64,000 nucleotides of DNA from Niastella caeni (GTDB taxonomy: Bacteria > Bacteroidota > Bacteroidia > Chitinophagales > Chitinophagaceae). This document shows positions 34,860 through 44,222 of the stretch, piece after piece (position 1 is the stretch's first letter; every line of letters starts with the position of its first letter). The DNA lies in the NCBI RefSeq assembly GCF_004834005.1, contig NZ_STFF01000004.1, forward strand, positions 372,001 to 436,000, in the 5' to 3' direction. The notes under the pieces are model-generated. The model made no database searches and was not told the origin of the DNA. It saw only the letters and a list, made by a program, of their open reading frames with translations. The position numbers and the translations under genes were made by a program.

Positions 34860-35330
34860 TTTAAAGAATTGAGAAATGAAAAATGATCTGAGGAAAAAAG
34901 CAGGAGGTAAAGGAAAGTAGCCTGATTATTCAATTACATAGTGCTAATAAACTCAAATGGTTGCTTTTTAAAGATACAATCTTTTTTGTTGATCGGTAAT
35001 ATTATTTCCCCTTTAGTGATCATGGAATTAATAACAGTTGGTGACGGTGGTGAGATAATATTATCTATTGTTAAATAAACTAAATAAAATATGCAGATGA
35101 AACAACAGGAACTATTGTTAGAATGCGTTGTTAGATAATAAATAGTTGTTACCAAATAAATAGTCTACCTTTATTTACTTTGTTGAAGATAATCCCGCCG
35201 ATCCTTCTTATTTGTTCTCCGGTTTGTAAGCTATAATTTATTTTTCTTAATGACCTGGGCCCCGGGTTATAGCGCATTGTATTGGCCGAATTATTACCAT
35301 CACCTTTTTATTTACTAAAAAAACATTTGC
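34860..35330. other. 471-bp divergent intergenic region with four TTGTTA copies
   Basis: No convincing gene. The hexamer TTGTTA occurs at 35068, 35115, 35128 and 35146, within 84 bp, in AT-rich sequence, between the RRM gene (minus) and the glycosyltransferase operon (plus). They may be regulator sites or AT-bias. A CCTGGGCCCCGGG run at about 35250-35266 is the only GC-rich patch. Confidence 0.45.
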
Positions 35331-36527
35331 ATGTTAGCATCCCAATCAAAAATTCTTTTTATAAGTACTTTCCCTCCTATAAAATGTGGCATAGCCAGCT
35401 TTACAGCGGATCTTATTCATTCAATTAAACCTGAATTAAAAAATGGTTTTCAAATCAACATTTGTGCGCTTGATAAATCGGCTGTTCCCGAATTATATAA
35501 ATTCCCGGTGAGCATGGTCATGAATGGTCATAAGCTGGATTCCTGTATTGAATCTGCCGATAAAATTAACCAGGATAATACAATTGAGCTGGTATGTATT
35601 GAACATGAATTTGGGTTATATGGCGGTGACCTTGGGGCGTTCTTACTCGGGTTTCTGTCAATGCTTGAAAAGCCTTTCATTATCCGGTTTCATACGGTGT
35701 TGCCGGCTTCTGATTTGAAAAGGTTAAAACTTGTTCAGGCAATTTCCCTCCTGGCAAATAAAGTAATTGTCATGACAACCAACTCTGCCCGGTTATTGAA
35801 AGAAGATTATCAGATAGATGCAGAAAAGATCGTCCTTATTCCGCATGGCACGCCCGGGAATAGTAGTATAGAAGCGGTTGAACTGAAGAGGAAATACGAT
35901 CTAAAAGACAACCTGGTGCTTACAACATTCGGGTTATTAAGCCCGAACAAGGGAATAGAAAAAGGCATTTTAGCTATGAAGGAGATCAGTAAGATATTTC
36001 CACACGCAATTTATATTGTGCCGGGCCTTACACATCCTAACCTGCTACAGGAAGAAGGTGAAAAATACCGTAACTATTTGCAACAAATAATAGATGAAAA
36101 TAACCTGCAAAAAAACGTTCGGTTGGTGAATGAGTATATACCCACCAAAAAGCTGATGGAATACCTGGCGCTAACAGATATCTATTTGTTTACTTCGAAA
36201 GACCCCCATCAGGCAGTTAGCGGCACTTTCCTGTATGCCATGAGTGCAGGTTGCGCTATTATATCCAATTCTTTTGTGTTGGCCAAAGAGATGCTTGATG
36301 AGGAAACCGGTGTTATTCTTGAAAGCGGTAAGGAGCAGGAGTTGGCTGAACGTGCGATCTATTTGTTAGAAAACCCAGGTATAAGAAAACAAATGGGGCA
36401 ACAGGCTTATTTAAAAACAAGAGATACCGCCTGGAAAAAAGTAGCTGAAAAGCATATTGATCTATATGAAAAGATCCTCGAGACCCCATTGGGTAAAACG
36501 GAGTTTCTTATACAGGCGATAAGCTAA
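35331..36527 (+). CDS. Glycosyltransferase (GT4-like)
   Basis: 398 residues with a GT-B fold: N-terminal ILFISTFPPIKCGIASFTADL, the linker LIPHGTPG, the C-terminal GLLSPNKGIEKGILAM and a nucleotide-sugar region with SGTFLYAMSAGCAIIS. The normal E-x7-E motif of GT4 is altered here, and this SGT-YAM-AG form is one I associate with a GT4 subgroup in which the toroid domain is fused to the enzyme. In this window the toroid is a separate ORF 18 bp downstream. It probably transfers a hexose or mannose onto a glycan in the cytoplasm. Confidence 0.85.
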   Translation: MLASQSKILFISTFPPIKCGIASFTADLIHSIKPELKNGFQINICALDKSAVPELYKFPVSMVMNGHKLDSCIESADKINQDNTIELVCIEHEFGLYGGDLGAFLLGFLSMLEKPFIIRFHTVLPASDLKRLKLVQAISLLANKVIVMTTNSARLLKEDYQIDAEKIVLIPHGTPGNSSIEAVELKRKYDLKDNLVLTTFGLLSPNKGIEKGILAMKEISKIFPHAIYIVPGLTHPNLLQEEGEKYRNYLQQIIDENNLQKNVRLVNEYIPTKKLMEYLALTDIYLFTSKDPHQAVSGTFLYAMSAGCAIISNSFVLAKEMLDEETGVILESGKEQELAERAIYLLENPGIRKQMGQQAYLKTRDTAWKKVAEKHIDLYEKILETPLGKTEFLIQAIS

Positions 36528-36545
36528 TTTTCAATAACAAATTTT

Positions 36546-37631
36546 ATGGTAACTGAAGACATGTTATTATTCTCCTCAACCACTGATTTATTCTCCAGGT
36601 CGCAAATGCCTGACCTGAATTATAAGCATGTAAGTAATTTAACCGATCATACCGGTATTATTCAGCATGCTGTTTTTGCCATGCCTAACAGGAAAGAAGG
36701 CTATTGCATCGATGATAATGCACGGGCCTTGTTATGGGCGGTTTGGGCTTGTAAGAACAATAAGAAAGATCAGATTGCAAGTCACCTTCTTCCGGTTTAT
36801 CTGGGTTTTATTCATTATATGCAAACAGAAGACGGATATTTTAAAAATTTTTTAAGTTATACCAGAAGCAGTTCCGAAAAGCGGGGCTCAGAAGATTCCT
36901 TCGGAAGGACCGTTATGGCGCTGGGTTATTTGATCAATGAAGGCCCTTCGCATTTACTGATCAAAACAGGCCGGGAAATTTTTGCAAAAGCTTTCCCTCA
37001 TGTCAATGTGCTGACCTCCTTACGCGGTATGGCTAATTCAATTATTGGCATTTGCCAGTTTATTAAATCCCATTATCCTGATGACTGGAAAAGAAATGCG
37101 GTGATCCAGCTTTCCGATAAAATGGTTCGTATGTATAAGGATAACAGGAATGCTGAATGGCATTGGTTTGAACCGGTACTCACATACGATAACGCCATGT
37201 TGCCGCTGGCGTTATTAAATGCCTATGAGGTTACAGAAGATGAGCAGTATCTGGCAATTGCGCTTGAGTCGATGCATTTCCTGGAATCAAAAGTCTTTTA
37301 TGATAACATCCTAAGGCCAATAGGTAATGCGGGGTGGTATAAACGGGGTGGCCCAATGGCGCAATTCGATCAACAGGGTATCGATGTAATGGCCATGGTG
37401 CTTCTTTATCAGCAAGCTTACCGGATCACACAGGAGCAACCCTACCTTACCCGGATGTATAAAAGCTACCAATGGTTCCTGGGTGATAATGACCTGGGCC
37501 TTTCATTATATGATTTTTCAACCGGGGGGTGTGCTGATGGCTTGCATAGTAAAGGGATCAATTTAAATCAGGGAGCTGAAAGCACCCTGGCCTACTGGAT
37601 ATCGCATGAGGTAGTGGTTTCAACATTATAA
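36546..37631 (+). CDS. (alpha/alpha)6-toroid protein, probable partner of the glycosyltransferases
   Basis: 361 residues with GYCIDDNARALLWAVWA near the start and alpha-helical repeats throughout, the pattern of the (alpha/alpha)6 toroid found in several glycosidases and in a domain fused to some GT4 enzymes. No classic catalytic motif stands out to me. It lies 18 bp after one glycosyltransferase and 3 bp before the next, so the three form an operon. It could be a glycoside phosphorylase, hydrolase or lipid-linked glycan tailoring subunit. Confidence 0.7.
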   Translation: MVTEDMLLFSSTTDLFSRSQMPDLNYKHVSNLTDHTGIIQHAVFAMPNRKEGYCIDDNARALLWAVWACKNNKKDQIASHLLPVYLGFIHYMQTEDGYFKNFLSYTRSSSEKRGSEDSFGRTVMALGYLINEGPSHLLIKTGREIFAKAFPHVNVLTSLRGMANSIIGICQFIKSHYPDDWKRNAVIQLSDKMVRMYKDNRNAEWHWFEPVLTYDNAMLPLALLNAYEVTEDEQYLAIALESMHFLESKVFYDNILRPIGNAGWYKRGGPMAQFDQQGIDVMAMVLLYQQAYRITQEQPYLTRMYKSYQWFLGDNDLGLSLYDFSTGGCADGLHSKGINLNQGAESTLAYWISHEVVVSTL

Positions 37632-37634
37632 AAA

Positions 37635-38651
37635 ATGAAAATAGCAGTTCTTGCCCCTATAACCTGGCGAACGCCACCGGTAAGTTATGGTCCATGGGAA
37701 CAGGTTGCTTCTGTATTAACGGAAGCATTGGTGAAGAAGGGAATGAATGTTACATTATTTGCAACCGGAGATGCTGTTACGCAGGCAAATCTGCAATCGG
37801 TGTGTCAAAGACCATTGGGTGAATATCCTGCCGATGCAAAAGTATGGGAATGTCTTCACATCTCTAATCTCATGGAGCAGGCTTCCGATTTTGACATCAT
37901 ACACAATCATTTTGATTTTCTTCCCCTCACCTATTCAAAACTGATCAGGTGCCCCGTTATTACAACGATACATGGATTTTCTTCAGAAGAAATTATTCCT
38001 GTATATAAAAAATACAACGGCAATTCATTGTATGTTTCTGTCAGCCACAGTAACAGGCACCCTGACCTGCAATACCTGGATACAGTGTACAATGGCATAA
38101 ACGAAGAACAGTTTCAGTTGGGTTCCGGCGCCGGTGATTATTTATTGTATTTCGGAAGAATGCATCCTGAGAAAGGGGCTTATGAAGCTATTCAAATAGC
38201 CCTTCAATCAAATAAAAGATTAATTCTTTGCGGACTGATCCAGGATGAGATTTATTTTAAGGAAAGAATAGTTCCCTGGCTGAACGATACAACCATTATG
38301 TACAAAGGAAATGTGGGGCCTGAGCAGCGTAATGAGCTATTGGGAAATGCACAGGCATTGCTGCATCCTATCAGTTTTGAAGAACCGTTCGGGCTCAGTG
38401 TTGCAGAAGCCATGATGTGCGGCACTCCGGTAATTGCCTTTAACCGGGGTTCCATGAATGAGTTGATCAGGAACAGGGAAACCGGTTTCCTGGTTCAAAA
38501 TATAGCAGAAGCGGTGGTGGCTACTGGTAAAATTAAAAAAATAAGCAGACAGGCGTGCCGTGAACATGCCCTGGCTAAATTCTGCAGCCATGTAATGGCT
38601 ACGCATTACATGGAATTGTACGAAAAAGTGACACGCAAAACTGGGTTGTAA
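37635..38651 (+). CDS. Glycosyltransferase (GT4)
   Basis: 338 residues. GT-B fold with PPVSYGPWEQVASVLTEAL at the N-terminus, a central GAGDYLLYFGRMHPEKG and the retaining GT4 motif FEEPFGLSVAEAMMCGTPVI (E-x7-E present). The last gene of the GT/toroid/GT operon; its stop is only 7 bp from the stop of the convergent GH130 gene. Confidence 0.9.
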   Translation: MKIAVLAPITWRTPPVSYGPWEQVASVLTEALVKKGMNVTLFATGDAVTQANLQSVCQRPLGEYPADAKVWECLHISNLMEQASDFDIIHNHFDFLPLTYSKLIRCPVITTIHGFSSEEIIPVYKKYNGNSLYVSVSHSNRHPDLQYLDTVYNGINEEQFQLGSGAGDYLLYFGRMHPEKGAYEAIQIALQSNKRLILCGLIQDEIYFKERIVPWLNDTTIMYKGNVGPEQRNELLGNAQALLHPISFEEPFGLSVAEAMMCGTPVIAFNRGSMNELIRNRETGFLVQNIAEAVVATGKIKKISRQACREHALAKFCSHVMATHYMELYEKVTRKTGL

Positions 38652-38658
38652 CCTCTGG

Positions 38659-40119
38659 TTAACCGGCTGGTTTTATTGCATTCAATAATGCTTTCAAAGG
38701 AACTGTGGCAAATGAAGTTGCATAATCGGATACGGCATAAGGGATAAATAAATTTTCATGGTGAATTATCGTTCCACATGAATAAACCACGTTAGGCACA
38801 TAGCCATGCCATTCATCTTCATCTGGCATAAGCAGGGGTTCTTTTAACCGCCCCAGTTCTTTGGTTGGGTCGTTTAGATCGAATAAACTTGCTCCCAGGC
38901 AGTACTTACGCATTGGGCCTACTCCATGGGTAATTACCAGCCATCCATTTTCAGTTTCTATGGGTGAACCAGCATTGCCGATCTGTACAAATTCCCATGG
39001 ATGGATGGGTTGCTGTAATAAAGTTGCCGTTTCCCACAAATACAGGTCATCAGAGAACATAATGTAATTATTCACTCCATCGATACGGGATAACATAGCA
39101 TATTGCCCATTGACCTTCCTTGGAAATAAAGCGAGGTTTTTGTTAATAGCTGCTTTTCCATGAAGCGGTGACATTTTGAAATGCAAAAAATCTTTTGTTT
39201 CAATTAAATGTGGTAGAATAAAAGAACCGTCGTATGCGGTATAGGTAGCCATATAAGTGCCGGAGCCGTCTTCGGCGGTAAATTTTATGAACCGGGCATC
39301 TTCAATGCCATTTTTTTCGGTAAAGGTTACGGGAAAAATAACCCGTTCCGACAACAAAGATTCAGGTAAAAAATGTAATTCATAGCTGGTGTTTACCATG
39401 CTAAGGATATCATACTTTATTTTGTTTTTAGCCATTCCGGTCTCAACATGCTGCAAGGCAGATTTTAAAATCGACTCAATTTCTTTATAAGAAAAGGTAT
39501 CATGCAACTGGCATAAGATGAGCGCACGAATTTCTTCCGGTAAAATTGAATGTGAAAGCAATTCTGTAAACGCCTTTTTGTTATTCCGTTTCTGTTGTGT
39601 AACCCTTCCCTGGTTCATATATTTCCCGGAAGGTTCAAAATGGATATTGCCATTTTTATGAAGTTTTGCCCGTTTGAATACAAGAGAGGATATATGACCT
39701 TCGCCGGTAGCTCTAAAACTTACTATTACATTTTTTTCACCGGCTGCTGCACCTGACTGATCGGGGTCTTCCACAATAGAAGGATTAAACAGGGCTGCAT
39801 GCTCCAGTGAATATTCCATCGTAAAATACGAGCCTATCAGCAATTTCTTTTCATTGGTAACAGTGAGGCGCTCTTCTTCCGGCAATAAATGCTTTACCAG
39901 GTCAAAATGCTTTTCAAAAACCGCCCGGATATTATTATAGCGATCACGAAATTCATTGTGAACCTGCTGTAGTAATTCACTCACCTGGTTATCAGGCATC
40001 AGCATCACCCTGTTTATCAGTGTTCGGGAACGTTCATCACCGGTATTAAAAAATCGCGGAATTACCTTCCTGACATCAGGATTCAAGCGCACATTCATTC
40101 TGCTAACCTGTAGTTTCAT
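38659..40119 (-). CDS. GH130 glycoside phosphorylase/hydrolase
   Basis: 486 residues with a five-bladed beta-propeller of GH130 in its C-terminal two-thirds; the conserved motif NGIEDARFIKF places the predicted catalytic Asp at 274. The N-terminal about 100 residues (MNVRLNPDVRKVIPRFFNTG onwards) form an extra helical part found in some GH130 subfamilies. Members phosphorolyse or hydrolyse beta-mannosides. Convergent with the two glycosyltransferases and probably part of the same mannan or glycan turnover cassette. Substrate unknown. Confidence 0.85.
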   Translation of the reverse strand: MKLQVSRMNVRLNPDVRKVIPRFFNTGDERSRTLINRVMLMPDNQVSELLQQVHNEFRDRYNNIRAVFEKHFDLVKHLLPEEERLTVTNEKKLLIGSYFTMEYSLEHAALFNPSIVEDPDQSGAAAGEKNVIVSFRATGEGHISSLVFKRAKLHKNGNIHFEPSGKYMNQGRVTQQKRNNKKAFTELLSHSILPEEIRALILCQLHDTFSYKEIESILKSALQHVETGMAKNKIKYDILSMVNTSYELHFLPESLLSERVIFPVTFTEKNGIEDARFIKFTAEDGSGTYMATYTAYDGSFILPHLIETKDFLHFKMSPLHGKAAINKNLALFPRKVNGQYAMLSRIDGVNNYIMFSDDLYLWETATLLQQPIHPWEFVQIGNAGSPIETENGWLVITHGVGPMRKYCLGASLFDLNDPTKELGRLKEPLLMPDEDEWHGYVPNVVYSCGTIIHHENLFIPYAVSDYATSFATVPLKALLNAIKPAG

Positions 40120-40235
40120 ATATGGAATTAAGTCCTGTAAAAAGTGAAGTTAGGTCAAATAACCCCATGATTTACTTTGTGTCGTATCAATAACCGGGAA
40201 TTGATGTAATTTTGTTTTTGGGAGGGAATTGGTTT

Positions 40236-40391
40236 ATGAACAATAAACTAATATACTGGGTGCCCATCATTGGGGTATTTGTGAGTTTGGCGAATTATGA
40301 AAAGGAAAATGACCTGGGCGCTTTCTGGAGTTATTACCAGGCAGTAATGATCCTTGCTACTATCTGGATCATAACATTTATTTGGTTTTGA
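40236..40391 (+). CDS. Small membrane protein (51 aa)
   Basis: An ATG at 40236, 7 bp after an AGGGAA purine-rich stretch (a rare good Shine-Dalgarno candidate here), encodes 51 residues with two hydrophobic segments (LIYWVPIIGVFVSLA and VMILATIWIITFIWF) separated by a charged loop with NYEKEND. The layout of a two-helix hairpin is protein-like. It stands alone between the GH130 gene (minus) and the methyltransferase (plus). Not recognised. Confidence 0.55.
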   Translation: MNNKLIYWVPIIGVFVSLANYEKENDLGAFWSYYQAVMILATIWIITFIWF

Positions 40392-40449
40392 TGGTGCTTT
40401 TATAGAATCTGTCGTCATTAATTCGATGATATTCTAAAAACATACCAAA

Positions 40450-41262
40450 ATGAATCCAAACAAAGCATTATGGGAAAAGGGTGACTTTACCCAAATAGCC
40501 GATACTATGCGGGAAAGCGGTACGGCGCTTGTGGCCAAATTGGGGATCACCCCTGGCCTTACCATTCTAGATCTCGGTTGCGGAGATGGCACTACGGCAC
40601 TACCTGAAGCAAAATTAGGCGCCCATGTTTTAGGGGTTGATATCGCCAGCAATCTGGTAGAGGCAGGCAACAAGCGGATAAAAGCGGAAGGGCTTACCAA
40701 TTGTACCATCCAGGAGGGAGATGCCACCGATCTGCATGAACTGAAAGATGAGTCTTTTGACATGGTGGTAAGTATTTTTGGCGCCATGTTCGCTCCAAAA
40801 CCTTTTGACGTAGCCCGGGAAATGGTACGTGTTACCAAACCCGGCGGAAAAATAATCATGGGCAACTGGATCCCGGGCGATCCCACGCTGGTAGCTCAAA
40901 TATTAAAGATCAGTTCATCCTACACACCGCCGCCCCCGGAAGGTTTCGTTAGCCCGATGTTATGGGGTGTAGAAAGCCACGTTATAGAACGGTTCACGAA
41001 GGCAGGTGTGGCAAAAGAAAATATTTCCTTCATTATGGATCTATTCACTTTTAATGCGCCTTTTCCACCGAAGGAACTAGTAGGCAGGTTCAAAAATTTC
41101 TACGGGCCCACCATGAATGCTTTTGAGGCTGCTGAAAAGAATGGAAAGGCTTCGGAGCTGCAGCGTGAACTGGAAGAACTGTTTGAAAGCCAAAATCAAA
41201 GCAACGACAAAAACACTACTTCCATACCAGCCACTTTTCTACGGGTAACGGTCATACGATAA
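40450..41262 (+). CDS. Class I SAM-dependent methyltransferase
   Basis: 270 residues with a Rossmann methyltransferase core: motif I ILDLGCGDGTTA (39-50), a second acidic strand GVDIASNLVEAG, and FDMVVSIFGAMFAPKPFDVAREMVRV around the post-I motif (DMVVSIFGAMF). It resembles UbiE/SAM_11-type small-molecule enzymes; the substrate is unknown. Short gap (49 bp) to the following 118-aa gene on the same strand. Confidence 0.88.
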   Translation: MNPNKALWEKGDFTQIADTMRESGTALVAKLGITPGLTILDLGCGDGTTALPEAKLGAHVLGVDIASNLVEAGNKRIKAEGLTNCTIQEGDATDLHELKDESFDMVVSIFGAMFAPKPFDVAREMVRVTKPGGKIIMGNWIPGDPTLVAQILKISSSYTPPPPEGFVSPMLWGVESHVIERFTKAGVAKENISFIMDLFTFNAPFPPKELVGRFKNFYGPTMNAFEAAEKNGKASELQRELEELFESQNQSNDKNTTSIPATFLRVTVIR

Positions 41263-41311
41263 TGCATAACAGGATTTTATTTGCTACCTTTGACGATTTA
41301 CTTAAATAATT

Positions 41312-41668
41312 ATGACAGAAGAACAACATATTTTTAAGAAGATCGAGCAGGTGGGTGACCGGGTATTACGGTTAGCGGCTGTTGAACTTTGTAATGAAAT
41401 TATTGAGAACAGGTACAAGTCGGCTGAGATCATTGACTTCCTGGGGAGCACCCGGGTATTTGCGGTTATAGCCAGGTATAAGAAGATGACGCCTCATAAA
41501 AATGATCCCGGCGATAAAGGACATTCAAAACTTTTATCAAACGCCTATGAATATTCAATAGGCGCGCTTTATTATGAGAATAAAGTAAAGGCCATAGAAA
41601 CTGCAAAAGCAGACCTGGCGCATTTTTACGAAAACCAGGAGATCTACTTTGTAAAAAAGCAGGCGTAA
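41312..41668 (+). CDS. Hypothetical helical protein (118 aa)
   Basis: Not recognised. 118 residues, mostly helical, without signal peptide. Its last codons (encoding KKQA) are part of a perfect bidirectional terminator stem, so the coding end and the hairpin share sequence. It follows the methyltransferase after 49 bp and may be co-transcribed. Confidence 0.6.
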   Translation: MTEEQHIFKKIEQVGDRVLRLAAVELCNEIIENRYKSAEIIDFLGSTRVFAVIARYKKMTPHKNDPGDKGHSKLLSNAYEYSIGALYYENKVKAIETAKADLAHFYENQEIYFVKKQA

Positions 41669-41686
41669 TTTACTGCCTGCTTTTTT
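41653..41686. terminator. Bidirectional terminator overlapping the end of a CDS
   Basis: AAAAAAGCAGGC (41653-41664) and GCCTGCTTTTTT (41675-41686) are perfect 12-bp arms over a 10-base loop. The left arm codes for the last residues of the 118-aa protein. It separates this gene from the convergent mechanosensitive channel gene that ends at 41701. Confidence 0.9.
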
Positions 41687-41700
41687 AACCCGTTTTTATC

Positions 41701-44139
41701 TTATATTATTTGTATCCCTTCCTTCTTCAATGCCTGATATAACAGTATCATAATAGCGCTTTTTGCTTCACCAGACTTGCTTACATCAATGCACCAGAAA
41801 TAAACTTTCAGGTCGAATCCGTCGTCGTATACCTTGGTGAACAATACCGACGGCTCCCGGCTTTCATAGATATACCCCGAAGCTAAAATGGCTTTTTTAA
41901 CAGTGCTTGTTATTACTTCCATATCAGCGTTGCCTTTAACTGTGAGGTCCATTTCAAGCCTTTGCTGATTATTGCTCAACGTCCAGTTTACGATCTGTTG
42001 CGACAATACATCACCGTTTGGAATGATCACTTCTGCGCCATCGCCGGTCAACAGGGTGCTTGACCTCAGGCCGATCTCCCTCACCCTGCCCGATTTATCG
42101 CCAATTTCCACCACATCGCCAATTTGCAGTGGGCGGTCGAAGATGAGGATGATACCTGAAACGAAATTATTTACAATGTTTTGTAACCCTAAGCCAATAC
42201 CAACACCCAGGGCGCCCAATACGATGGTGATCTTATCTACGGGTACACCCGAGGCTGCAACAGCCAGCAGGTAGCCAACACACAAGAGAACAAGCCGTGC
42301 AATAAGCAGCCGTGAGCGTTGACCTTTGTTGTGTATTTCATCGTCGGAACCGGTATCGCCAAAAAAGTAGCCCACGTATTTCTGCAGCAGGTGAGCGATC
42401 CAGATAATAAAGAAAAACAACAATACGCCACCGAGGGTAAAGGAAGCATTACCAATATGACGCGGGTTTGTGAGGAAATCACCCAAAAACTGCAATACGG
42501 CTGTATAGATGTTCAAATTGGTAGCAAACACGATCAACCACAGCACCACTGCCAGGAAAAGGATCGGGCGGCGGAAACCGGCAAGCACGGGCTGGTAATT
42601 CAGTCGTCCCTGTACATGGCGTCGTAAGCGGCTGGCAACGATCTGCTGCAGTATGGCTTCCAGGCATATTTTACTGAACACGGCCAGGCCGATGGCCTGT
42701 GTAAACGCAAAGATGGCCGAACTGCCCAGGATCTGGGCCAGCGAAACACGGCCTGCCATATTACATAACACGCTAATCACGTTCATCACATTATGCAGGA
42801 TGATCACAAAGCGAAGGAAGCCGCGCATAGGGAGGTGTTGCTGCATTTGGGAAAGAAACAGGATGCCAAACACTACCGACAGCAAATTGAGCAATATAAG
42901 CCAGTTGCGTTGCCAAAAACCCGGGTCGGCCATATGATGGGTGAAAGCAAAGCAAATAAATAAAATTACCACGGCAACCCAGTAAACGAAAAGGCGGCGC
43001 GGCCACTTTTTCCAGCAGATGATGGTGAGAATGACAAGCATCAGGAACTGCATGGATTCAATATAGACGGAAGGCGCCTGCAGATCGAACAATGGCGCTA
43101 CCGCAAACATCATTATAAAGGCAGCAACGATGTAGTTATGTGGGAGGTATTCAAATTCAAGGTGGTTGAAACTGTTCATTGCATTCATCCGCCGCAAGGT
43201 CCGGATGTTGCGATAGAGCCAGATGAAAAACAGAACGCCGATAAGCAGCAGGTAGAGCCGCTTATGACTGCTGTCTTTAAAATAGTATTTGAGGGCTTTT
43301 CGCTCTCCGTCGTACGCTTTGCCAAGCGAATGCCGTGCACTGGCAGAAAGGCGGGTAGTATCCTTTTCCCACAGGAAATTATGTTCTTTACCGAAGATCC
43401 GGGCCCCGGAGGTACTTAACAATGCGTTTACCTTATCGAGCAATTGGGAAGTTGTAATAACATTGGAAGAAACCTGGGTTTGCAAATGGTTAATATCCGC
43501 CAGGCTTTCCTTTAATTTTTTCGTTGACCCGCGAAACACTTCGCGCATTCCTTTTAATTGGGGGGCGAACTGTTGTCGTAATACCGAGTCGCGCCACAAT
43601 TGACGCATAACGGTATCCCCAACCAGCGTTTTCATACTGTTGCGCAGGCCAATCAGTTTGTTTTCGGTGCTGTCAAGCACCTCGCGGTCTTCGTTACAAT
43701 CTACCTGAATATGCAGCAGCAGGGTCTTAAATACCTGGAGGTTACGGAGGTTCAGGGCAGCGCTGTTGTTAAGCACATTGTCTTTTAAAACCGCCAGCAT
43801 GGAGTCGGTATCAGCCTGCCGTTGTTTTATCAATTTTACCGGCAGCCCCAGTTCGCTTTTGTTCCCGACATTATTCATTACCAGGTATGTTTTTTCAATC
43901 TGCAACTGGAAATCGCTGGAGGTAAGTTTGCCTGAGTCGGCAAATAATTCTCTAAGTGCGCCGCCTCTTCTCAAGCGGGCTGTGTCTGACTGCTTTCGCA
44001 TCGAATCTGGCTGCAGCCGCGTGGAATCTGCTATGTTGCGGGGAAGCCGTTGTGTACGGCTGGTATCCTGTGCGGATGCCGGGTACGCGAATATTAAACC
44101 GATTAATAGGATGACCAGGTGGCCTGGGTAGTTTCTCAT
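41701..44139 (-). CDS. MscS-family mechanosensitive ion channel, large form
   Basis: 812 residues. A signal peptide (1-23) and a long periplasmic helical region (about 25-280) are followed by about eight membrane helices (280-640), then the MscS pore-lining helix GLGVGIGLGLQNIVNNFVSG and beta domain (IGDVVEIGDKSGRVREIGLR) and a C-terminal alpha/beta domain. This is the MscK/YbdG-like architecture rather than the short MscS. It relieves turgor on osmotic downshock. It ends 14 bp from a convergent terminator. Confidence 0.93.
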   Translation of the reverse strand: MRNYPGHLVILLIGLIFAYPASAQDTSRTQRLPRNIADSTRLQPDSMRKQSDTARLRRGGALRELFADSGKLTSSDFQLQIEKTYLVMNNVGNKSELGLPVKLIKQRQADTDSMLAVLKDNVLNNSAALNLRNLQVFKTLLLHIQVDCNEDREVLDSTENKLIGLRNSMKTLVGDTVMRQLWRDSVLRQQFAPQLKGMREVFRGSTKKLKESLADINHLQTQVSSNVITTSQLLDKVNALLSTSGARIFGKEHNFLWEKDTTRLSASARHSLGKAYDGERKALKYYFKDSSHKRLYLLLIGVLFFIWLYRNIRTLRRMNAMNSFNHLEFEYLPHNYIVAAFIMMFAVAPLFDLQAPSVYIESMQFLMLVILTIICWKKWPRRLFVYWVAVVILFICFAFTHHMADPGFWQRNWLILLNLLSVVFGILFLSQMQQHLPMRGFLRFVIILHNVMNVISVLCNMAGRVSLAQILGSSAIFAFTQAIGLAVFSKICLEAILQQIVASRLRRHVQGRLNYQPVLAGFRRPILFLAVVLWLIVFATNLNIYTAVLQFLGDFLTNPRHIGNASFTLGGVLLFFFIIWIAHLLQKYVGYFFGDTGSDDEIHNKGQRSRLLIARLVLLCVGYLLAVAASGVPVDKITIVLGALGVGIGLGLQNIVNNFVSGIILIFDRPLQIGDVVEIGDKSGRVREIGLRSSTLLTGDGAEVIIPNGDVLSQQIVNWTLSNNQQRLEMDLTVKGNADMEVITSTVKKAILASGYIYESREPSVLFTKVYDDGFDLKVYFWCIDVSKSGEAKSAIMILLYQALKKEGIQII

Positions 44140-44222
44140 GAATACTGGGTTTTTGCGCTGCTAAGCTATTCAAAAACTCATCTATAACAAAACATGGTTT
44201 ATTATGCCGCGTTTTTCCCCAT

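Noticed and set aside
34934..35155. 73-codon minus-strand ORF in the 471-bp gap
   Set aside because: AT-rich composition and no protein-like pattern; it runs through the TTGTTA cluster.
42237..42482. ORFs antisense to or overlapping the MscS gene
   Set aside because: MscS membrane and pore motifs are continuous in one frame across the region.
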